This document shows, piece after piece, positions 51,901-61,140 of a stretch of 64,000 nucleotides of DNA (positions are counted from its first letter, which is position 1; the number at the start of each line of letters is the position of its first letter). A program made the translations under genes and the position numbers. The stretch comes from Echinostoma caproni (Eukaryota; Platyhelminthes; Trematoda; Plagiorchiida; Echinostomatidae), in contig UZAN01039477.1 of assembly GCA_900618425.1 (NCBI GenBank), positions 101,707 through 165,706 of the forward strand. The letters run 5' to 3'. The notes below the pieces were generated by a model, which saw only the letters and a program-made list of their open reading frames with translations, ran no database searches and had not been told where the DNA came from.

Positions 51901-52350
51901 GGCGTTTAGGCTTGTGGTTTTGACCTCGGAATGAACCAATCAAAATCCGGTTAATGGTCAGTGGCCTTGATGGCGTTTTTGAGCTTTTGGCTGACAGCGC
52001 AGTGTGGAAACAAATAACCGATTACAGGATTCTGTAACTTAACGAGAACTTCGAGGGTAGCTGTCAAAACGAACTGGTTTCGTAAATAAACTTATAAACT
52101 TATGAACAAAACCGGAGACTCCGTCCATTCAAATTAAATTCATCTATACAGGGATTGTCTTATCTTTTCAATACAATGCATGCCATTAGAAACAAACAAT
52201 ACGAGATAAATGATCTATTTTTCTGTACTGTCACAATTCTAGCATAAACAGAACATTTTTCCCGTTAATTTAATATTCAAGACGTACACGGAAAGCGTGA
52301 ATCGTCGGAGGATAATTTTTGGCATAGTGATAAATTGACTATGTGCACCA
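51901..52350. other. Intergenic, nothing recognised
   Basis: AT-rich sequence with no coding signal, upstream of the PLEKHH-like gene. It may hold further 5' UTR or promoter sequence. Confidence 0.4.
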
Positions 52351-52470
52351 CGTGGCGGTGGTAGCCAAGTGGTTAGGTCACCAACTTGTGACCTGGCAGT
52401 CCCGTCTTCCCAGGTAGTCTTTGTATGGCTGTTGACTGTACATTTGTACATTCAATAAATAAAAAAGGAA
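52351..52470 (+). repeat. tRNA-derived SINE with A-rich 3' end
   Basis: It starts CGTGGCGGTGGTAGCCAAGT with an A-box-like TAGCCAAGTGGTTAGG, carries a weakened B box (GCAGTCCCGTCTTCCC) and ends in TTCAATAAATAAAAAAGG, an A-rich tail typical of LINE-mobilised SINEs. Its head resembles the copy at 13380-13453. Confidence 0.65.
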
Positions 52471-52943
52471 GTAAAAATATATTTGTTTATTTTATTTGCC
52501 ATTAAAATACTCTTTTATTTAACGATAACTTCCATAGTAGATATGTGCTTCACATATACCGCTTAGCGTAAATTTATTTCCGGTAACACAGATGTATATC
52601 ACCTTCAATTTGTTCAGCTTCGATGTGCAAGTAAACATTGGGTGTTACTATTGCCAACACCTACGCCGCACGGGTAAAAAGGTTCATTGTTAAGTGATTA
52701 AACCCTCGGGATCCAAAAGCGTTTTAAAATTGGGGAAAGCAATGAGGGAAAAATCCAGATAAATCCTGTTTGTTAAATCCTGTTTTGAAGGTGTGGTGGC
52801 TATAGATTAGGCGGGGTGGGTTGGGTGGATTGCGGGAGAATGTCCACATTTCGGTGATTATTTTATCATTACGGTTCAAGCTGGGTGTAGAAAACGAGGC
52901 AAACTCTATAATCATAGAGCACAGTGTACCGAGAAAATGACGG
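52471..52943. other. Intergenic, nothing recognised
   Basis: AT-rich sequence between two SINEs, with short frames only. Confidence 0.5.
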
Positions 52944-53060
52944 TAGTGACCATGATGGCCGTAGTGGTAACATCATCAAAACAATGTCTCAGACGATGTG
53001 TTCGAATCTCCCCACCAGTGCCTGGCTTTCCTTATTCCCTGTGTGTGTTGTAAGGCAGAC
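52944..53060 (+). repeat. tRNA-derived SINE
   Basis: The head contains GATGGCCGTAGTGGTAACAT (A box) and GTGTTCGAATCTCCCC at 52998-53013 (B box), spaced as in a tRNA, followed by ACCAGTGCCTGGCTTTCC. A cloverleaf cannot be completed. Confidence 0.65.
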
Positions 53061-53449
53061 CTCTGACTGACCGCTTCCCCTCCCTGAAAACTATGCAGTA
53101 TTTATTCAGTAAAGGAAATGAAATAAAAAGACAAGGGGAATGTACATGCAACAACATCTTGATTCTCTTGCTGTCCAACATAGAACGACCATATGGGAGG
53201 GGTAAAAACAGAATAAGCAAATTCCATAAACAACTCCGCGGTTGAGGAAAAGTGAGGAGTTGAGAAACGACTGCGAATAGGATTTTATAGTCAACCGATA
53301 ATTGCCACTTGGCGTTCTCGAGCTGGTCTCTCGAGAAAATGAAATATCGGAGGGATCAAACTGGGAAGCTAAGAACTAGAAAATCCGTGATGCTAATGGT
53401 GAAAAAGGACAAGTGGGTGATCACACGGCACTAGGCAATGGTTGACTAG

Positions 53450-53950
53450 TATAGGTTAGAAAATGATCCGCAAAAAGGGGAATGACTTCATAATGAAAGC
53501 GGCCCAAGGAGCTAAACAATAGAGGAAAGCCTCAATCACCAATGGGTACAATGTTCCTAAGGGGGAGGAGCATATATGTATCTCGGAGAGATAGACAGCC
53601 GGATTGAGGTGTAAAACGCTTCGCTCATAAAAGGACAGAACACCGCGTGAACGTACGATATGAAGAGATGGGAGGGGAAAATTGAGGACCAAGTAGAGTT
53701 GCGAAGGTTATGGAGCAAACCAAATTCAGATAACTGAAGCCATTTACGTAGAATTCAGGCGTACACTTAGTTTCAGAGGCCGTAAAGTCGCCTGTGGCAT
53801 TTGGGTCTGAATTGATAGAATCACACAAGAACAGTTGTGCACCAGATAGATGACGATAGAGGACGTAAAAACTGTTGTGAGAAACACAACAATGCACCTT
53901 GGCATCATGGGCCGAGGGTGTTAATATCGGTAGTTTGTGGTACAAGAAAT
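53450..53950 (-). mobile_element. LINE endonuclease relic (moderate evidence)
   Basis: On the minus strand, near 53760-53800, ATGDFTASETKCTPEFYVNG resembles the GDFN(A)xxxxW block of LINE endonucleases. Further along, near 53535-53590, IHICSSPLGTLYPLVIEAFL resembles the PPLGxSDHxxxxF end of the domain with the SDH lost. These sit in separate frames with stops between. No RT sequence follows, so this is a fragment. Confidence 0.5.
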
Positions 53951-54674
53951 TCGATGCGGAGAGAGAGAGCGACATGTGAGAGAGAGCACGGAACTTTGCT
54001 GGACGCTGAAGTTAATCGCTATTGCTGTCGGAATGACCTCAATAATATGAACCGAATTTGAATGAACATCGAGGAAGCTCTGTACTTCTGCGATGCATAT
54101 TGGGAGGGGATAACTAAAAACAAAGGAATTTTCGCACTCTCATTGCATTTTTAAATATGAGACATAGAGACACTCTTGGTTGCCTCTGAAAACCTGAATC
54201 TAGTCAACTTTAGGCATTTCGAGTAATATTATATGTCTCAGCAAATGTAGAGGGAACTGATGAGTTCACAGTTGTACACTATCGGGGTTCAACACGGTCC
54301 TTCTCTGCTCCGCAAGACCCTACATCTATAGCAAATTGAATGGGTTCATATGAGAATCACAATCACCGACTACTGTGAGCACTCTGACTGCAGCAACCCG
54401 TAGTATTTGAAGTAGGTACAAATCTCGAATTGAGTTACAAATCACCAATCGTGAATCGAGGACGCAACGGAAACACCGAATCCCACTAGAACTGGCACAC
54501 TTGTATCTCATGTAACCGAGACGCGTGAAAGAGGCCACACACATAAAAGTTTGTTGATTGAAAGTAATCAGTGGGATCAAATAATAAGTACAAAAGAAGT
54601 TTCTTGGTTATTCAATTATTCACCAACAACGGGCACGCACCCTTGACGTCATTCAGCTTCTATCTGGACCGAAC

Positions 54675-55385
54675 GACTTCTGATTGGTCAGCACGCTTCG
54701 CCTGTGGTTCGTTGTCCAGAAACTGTAGCCCGTAGGTGCTTGGCTGGCATTATCTGGGAAGAATAACTCACTAGAGTTGTCAAGAAACTGTAACAGGTTG
54801 CTCCGTGGCTGGCGTTATCCCGTAGGCTAGGATCACATAACCTCTCGGGTAAGGTTACCGGTTTCCATAACGGATCAGCAGGTATTCGTGACTATGGTGT
54901 TCGCCCCGTCTGCTGTTCGACACACAAATGTGTTTAATAAAAAATACAAGCTTTTTTCAGAGAAAGGAATTTATGCAAGAGAGAACGCTATACTGGTGCT
55001 TCGAAGGATAAGCCAGATCAAGAAGACACAGTGCACTAATCTAAATAGACTGGAATTAGGAATAGGAATTTTCTTCGCTATTAAATCACGAAATCGTTCA
55101 GGCAATCGCATATCAAAATTTGATGACATTGAGAGGCCGGGAAAGGGTCATAGAAGCAGCAGTTCGTTTGTTGAAGGGAGGAGCGTGTTGAAATAATGTA
55201 CCAAGAAATATTAGTGGCTAACCAGATGTTGATCAATCCCGTTCTAGTTCTATTCTTCGTAGGATCTCAGTTGTAAGCGCATGGCTTTCGATTGGTTAGA
55301 CTTTTCGCCTCTTATCGCGTGTTTAGAAGCTGTAACACGTAGTTCCGTGGTTGACTTTATCTCGGATGGTTGGATCACTATAATT
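54675..55385. repeat. Diverged local repeat, three related units
   Basis: Units at about 54675-54760, 54775-54845 and 55281-55385 share a core of the form AGAAACTGTA...CGTGGCTGGCRTTATC. The first and third also share an upstream GATTGGTYAG...TTCGCCT stretch and align over about 80 bases. The spacer (54880-55200) holds a 102-codon frame with no recognised domain. The origin may be an old dispersed repeat or a local duplication. Confidence 0.5.
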
Positions 55386-57289
55386 TTACTCCCTAGTAAT
55401 TGCCTACTCTACCATACTTGATGTCCTTCTTGTACTTGATTGTTAGAACATCATTCTATTCAGTACGCATTTCAGGAACCCAGGACTGCTGGCTGGATAT
55501 CTCGCAATTCGGAGCCAAATCCTGCGCATTTTTGGAGCTCGTCACACTCCTGTCGGCAGGCTACCCGAAATAGATTTGGCCTGCATAGCGTAATTTCAGG
55601 CCCTCAGTGTCCTGCTTGCCCTTGATGAAGTGTTACAAACGTCCAACATACCAGAATGGGAGTTGATGGTTCTAAACATTTGTGCACTTCTCTGTGTCAA
55701 CCCTGTTCCAACGCTGCGGTGGAGTTTGGTGAGGACGGTGAAAAATGCTTTTGCCTCTAAAAGCTCGAAGGTTAAGGTGCTGCTAGACGAATCCTCGCGG
55801 CAGTACAGGAATGCGATGTACACCACTAACACCGAAAGTCCCGCGTACGGATGGTATGGTTTTGGTAATCAGGAAAATGAGTAGAATGAAGCCGCGTGCA
55901 GTTGATGGTACTACTAATGAGACAACAAAACACACACAACACACAAAACGATTATGAGAGAGAGGCAAATGAAATCGAAGGAATTTGGACCGAAAAACTA
56001 TTAGGGAAGAGTGATCATATGACTACAACTGGTAAATCAATGACCAAGTGCCCTACATAAATACCGTATAAACTTCTCCGGAACGGACCCATACTAGTTG
56101 AGCGATTTGACACATGCATCATATGTCGTAGAGCGGGAATGCTACTGCCTGTAAGCCCGATGGCAAAATATCGAGGAAATTCTACAGTAGCTAACAAAGT
56201 TCCACATAAGGTCTGAGACAGAAGTGCCACACCATGGTGATCAAGTGCTGCGAAAATAGTGATCAGACAAAAGCAGGTAGATTTTTAAAGAAACCAACTA
56301 AGCAAAAGATATCACGTGAAACCACAGTACAGGATGATTCACAAATAAGCTGAGGGGATGCAATGAGATTATCACAGCAGATGAGAAGATAGGGTCCTAC
56401 ATAATGGGAAGAAAAACCTTCAGGCATATTAAAATTATGTTAAACCGCATTGTGAGCAAGGATCAGCGAGCAGCGAAACAGGGAAGCCTACCACAACTGA
56501 AGAGGAAGAAGCCACTACTTCGTTGGGTTTCTTCTAATGTTTACCGCTTTTGATTGAACTCGTGCGATAACGTAAAGTTTCGCTAGAACCCTTGTTCCCA
56601 ATGCCATGGGGACTAGAAATTTCAAGTAAGCATTTTGTGGTCATATAATTTTTCGATATGTTTATCATAACAAATGGTCATTCACCGGTATGTCCACTGA
56701 GTCGCATGTAAAACGGCAAGGCATTTATAATACTTTCAATACCCATTTTAACCACTCCCATGAAACAATAATCGTTTATCACAAACAATGAACTGCATAC
56801 TCTTGAATACGTTCTTATTTTGAACTGCAATAATTGAATTACCACAAATTTCATCATGACACAAGGTCGGGTATACGCACACGGTGATAAGAGAATAAAA
56901 ATAAACAATGCAGTGTAAGATGAAGTCTGGAATAAATGCTTTTATTTATGACGATCGATATACAACTATGATATTGGAAAATGAAACATATTTATCAATA
57001 TAAGGTCATACGGCACGATTCCAATCGTTAAATGTATACAAATTGGACCGGGCGATACAGGGCTTTATTTTGTTTTACGTTTGCTCATGACTCAGGCAAA
57101 GAAGACAAGGCAATGTCCATGGGAGATTTATTAGGCAACTGGGAACTGCAAAAGCAGCCTGCTCGAAAAAAATCNCTAAGCGATATTGAAACCGCTGCAA
57201 TGCATATTGACATCACCATCAATGACACACTTATTTAAGGAGATGATAAAGAAGTACGCTTTGACTAAAGACCATTAAATGTTGCATTC
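55386..57289. other. Intergenic; one possible exon
   Basis: A frame open from a TTTCAG acceptor-like site (exon start 55600) to a stop at 55882-55884 (+) encodes about 94 residues, starting ALSVLLALDEV. It is unrecognised. The rest shows nothing. An ambiguous base lies near 57175. Confidence 0.35.
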
Positions 57290-58241
57290 ATGAAACTGAA
57301 GATACTAAAGGACATTATAATAGAGAGGTTAGTCGGACACCTAGTAGGCTATCACTTGACGGGACCTTACTAACATGGATTCATGCGGCTCATGTCCTAT
57401 GTATCCAACCTGATTCCATTGTGGTCAATAGGCGATTGGATAGGGGTGACCGCGTAGAAGTATTCACTCCAGATTTCAAAAGGTCTTTAACTATGTAAGT
57501 AATGGGCTATCCACTGGTAAACTCAAAGGATTCATGATACCACCTACTGCAGAACGGTGGGTGATGAATAGCTAACAGGGACCCCCTTTAGGTTACAGTG
57601 GAAGACTGCTAGTTGTTCGAATGAAAGTGAATGAGCCGAGTACCCAGGGATCAGTATTTAGAACCTTGCTGCTTTTCCTATTTCTGAATGACCTTACAAA
57701 GGGACTAGAAATTCCGGGGTATAAGTTTACGATTGACATAGATTTGGTCGAAGCGCTGACAAAAGACAAGATACAATCAGAACAGTGACACACTTTAATC
57801 ATCTCCAATTATCAGATTGCCAGTACCTCATAAAACAGAGAAACTCGCATTCCACTCGCTACGAGTGCCCACTGAAGTACTGAATGATCAATGAGGATAT
57901 AAATGTGGGAGTGATAACTGAGTAAAAATTCGTGGAGACCAACATGTACGTATAATCACCTCAAGAAACTGAGTGTTCTCTCTGTGCCATGCAAGGATTT
58001 TATTTTGGCCATACCTGATAATAGTAATTCCAAGTAAGCAGCAAGGTGAGAGACAGCAGACTACTTGAACAGGTACAGTGACCTATCACAAGGTGGTTTG
58101 GAGTCCAGGGTAGGATCAAGGGTTGAAAACGCTTGGGCTGTTCTCGCTGGAGAGGAGCCAAGTGAGATGTAACCTGAATGAGACGAAAAAGATAATAACG
58201 GGCTTGAAAAAGACTGCTGACATTACTAAACCCAATCTATA
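57290..58241 (+). mobile_element. Degenerate LINE reverse transcriptase
   Basis: In plus-strand frames the order is ILKDIIIERLVGHLVG, HGFMRLMSYVSNLI, RVEVFTPDFKRSL (motif A region), a vestige of the strand before motif B, STQGSVFRTLLLFLFLNDLT (motif B, 57639-57700), then TIDIDLV where YADD is expected (57735 region, catalytic pair lost), and finally LKTLGLFSLERS near 58130, a typical CR1-like C-terminal block, ending at a stop at 58239. Many frameshifts and stops show an old copy. It differs from the 18-19 kb element in both sequence and orientation. Confidence 0.8.
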
Positions 58242-58339
58242 GATTAGACAATGGCTAACCCTCAGAGAAAATTCACAGAGTTTGAAGGAGGAAAGGAAAG
58301 TAATTTCATGCCATCAGAATGGTAATAAATCGGAATAAA

Positions 58340-59077
58340 CTATCGAATGAAGCATGAGAGGCTAACATGATGACGTATTCCAGACTGCGGATAGAGTGAC
58401 CACGAAATTAACTGTTTATCGATGAAGAGAGCAGAAAACTGACGGACTGCATTTATCAGGTTCGGACCTGAGGTGTTAATTTTCCCCACTAAGCATTTAT
58501 TCTGGATATCATTCATACGAATTGGCAATATTTGCCGGAAAACGAATACCAAAACTACGGATTCTGATGTACCCCAAACAGAACAATTAACCGAATAATG
58601 GGTTTTTGTTGAATGTTCGAAAAACTCGGGGATCCAGGTGCCCACCAGAGAATGAAGTGGACAATGCGGCCCCTTTGATATCACAGTATAGACATTCTGT
58701 ACTGAAGCGAATTTACCCCGGGGTTGCACACCCCAACAGTGAGAACGTTTATCTGACCGACTGCGTGGGAACAATAATTTGCAAACTAGTCAGATAAGTT
58801 TCGTTCCCCGTAGCTTATTAAAAAAGTGGGTAAACATTTCCATGCCTTGAACAATAGTTTCGGCAAACTTTAGGGCTTGAGTGAACGGATCCGAATGAAA
58901 GGCATAATGACGCAACGAAATAGCTATAGCGTATCGACTCGGTAGATTTGTAATGTTGGAATATGCAAAGATCGGCGAATGTTTGGACGATAGTGAAGGG
59001 GTGTGAAATTTGAATGTGACCAGACAATGGGTCGATGAACCAAGAAGGTTAGTTGGAATGAGATAATTCTGAGACAC
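58340..59077 (-). mobile_element. LINE endonuclease fragments, non-colinear
   Basis: On the minus strand, 59077-58790 encodes NLLGSSTHCLVTFKFHTPSL, resembling the PPLGSSDHC end of a LINE endonuclease and its linker. The next segment, 58774-58340, encodes GTWIPEFFEHS and VLVFVFRQILPI, resembling the early ETWLTPEF and GGVLVFVRQNLPI blocks. The late part therefore precedes the early part, so these are two fragments or a rearranged copy. Confidence 0.5.
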
Positions 59078-59796
59078 GAAAGTGCTTGGAATTTGCTAAC
59101 AAGTCAATCATGTTGGTGCATTCCATCGGGGTACAGCTGGAAGGTGGCTTATTGTGATATTGCGGTGATTCAACGCTCCGGGATTTTGTATTCGTATTTG
59201 AATTTCTGTAAATTTTGCAAGCTCCGATAGGCTTACATTTCAGTTAAAAATTGTACACTCATCGTCACACCGGAGAAAATATAGAAGTATAGACGAATTC
59301 AATGAAGTGATGTGTAAAAAAAATAATGTCTCTAAATTTTGATTCATTCAATTAAAGATTGACGTAATTCATTTATAACTCGTTCCTTGTTGGTCAAGAT
59401 GCGAGCCAAATACGGTATAGTGGATTTTTTGTAAATGTTTTTTCGGGAGGGTAGGTACCGATAAGAGGAACGAGTGATGACGATGGTTTAAAGCAACGTG
59501 GAAGCTTGAAATTTCCATCACTAGAAAAAGGAAACCGATCAGAATTAGGAACTTCACGTGGGAAAGAGTGTATCTGGTTATCGTTACACGGAAAGAAATG
59601 CAGCGTTAAGGCTAATTACATCAAAATCGCTGTTCATGTGTTTTTCTTTTTTGTCCGCAGAGAAGACGAATTTCTTTGCTACAGAAGCCTTGTGTTTTTC
59701 GTTTGCAGGATTTGGGAAGCGAACGTCTTGTTTAAACCTGTTGTCTCAGTCTTAATTACGTTAGAACAGTACTTTACAGCAGATAGATGTTGAGAT
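59078..59796. other. Between LINE fragments, nothing recognised
   Basis: It may be linker or tail sequence of the neighbouring LINE relics. No motif supports this. Confidence 0.4.
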
Positions 59797-61140
59797 TTAT
59801 AGGATCATTCCTTTTGCTTTCGTAGTGAGTTCAAGTGAGGAGATGCCATTTTGCGGTTGCAAACAAACAACGTTTATATGGGACAGCCCAAATGAAAAAT
59901 CGATCTCATCGTTTTGGTNTTTGGTGAAATGATTGAGACAGTTAAGAAGCGATGAACAAGAAGCAAACCAAGGTTGGGCAACCGTTATGGAACGACATAG
60001 AAGAGAAATGCGGGTTGATAAAAAGTTAAGGAGGTGAAACTTTATCTGGTTTGATCGTATGAATGTTGGATATGTAGAGCGAGAGCATATCTTTGGTCCT
60101 AAGACGAGAACACAATGATCACTGGTAGCGACTGGGGCCATTAGTTTGAGAGAAAACAAAGCTGAAAAAATATTGAAAATCAGTTCTCGTAGCTCGGGTG
60201 AACTGAATTCCATTTCGCCTGCTCGCCGAGCTTGGTAATATGTTTGCAAACGTTCCATCACCAGCCGAGGTGACATCATCAGTGCTCGTGAATTGGCAGT
60301 GTTCTGCCTGTACCCATTCGTTTATATATGAGTTCTTCTTCGCCGACTATTTTGGTCCCCAAAGTAAGATGGTTTGTGATTACCCGGTCAAGTATAGAGC
60401 CTCTAGTAGGAGAATGGAACAAATCAGACTAGCCAAAAGAAAGCAGAGGGAAAATCTTTGCATGGTTTAAGTCAATACCAGCCAAATGAAGATTCTCATC
60501 TAATATTGTAACCAAAAACGGGACGTATTGATCAAAGAAAGAAGATATATCTGATTGGGAGCACGAATGAGGTATATACAAATTAGTAATAATTAAAATT
60601 TTATATCGGGGAAATCTGGGATGACAACGAACGGATAAACAGTCAATGGATTTTTCAGAATAGCTGAAAATGAATTCAGACTTGCCACACCAAGAAGTGT
60701 TGATGTGCGTTGCCACACCGCCTCCAGTTTTCTTCCTGCTATGTAGTCTATCCTGCCGGTAACAGTCGAAGCCATCTATCTACACGAAAGCATCCTCAAT
60801 ATTTCGACTTAACCAGGTTTCTTGTATGCAAAGACACGTGTGTTGGAATGGATGCGTATGTTCAGTGAGGAAGTTAAATCGGAGATATTTGAGAAGAGAG
60901 AGCGAGCGTTGGTACTAACCACTGACGGCACGGTTATCTTGGCAGGGTGGGTGCTATTAATCGCACACTGCCATCCAGCATGTTGAAGCTTCTTGATCCA
61001 AGCACGATTGTCAGATTCTCCAAGTATTTTGTTTGTATGAGGCACAGAATTAACATATTTCAATCTGTGGAAAACATTCATTTTGACAGTAAAAATAAAA
61101 TCCGACAGGGGAAACAAGCTTCTTTTCGATAAATTCATCC
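59797..61140 (-). mobile_element. LINE endonuclease and linker relic
   Basis: Minus-strand frames read, in order, STNARSLFSNISDLTSSLNI (endonuclease start, near 60930-60880), an ETWLSRN-like piece near 60810, TGGGVATHINTSWC with IDCLSVRCHPRFP (60720-60610), GIDLNHAK in place of GDFNHAK (near 60480), and PVATSDHCVLVLGP near 60140-60100 (the SDH catalytic block). A linker follows to 59797. Frame changes separate the blocks, and an ambiguous base lies near 59919. No RT domain follows directly, so it is a partial copy. Confidence 0.8.
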
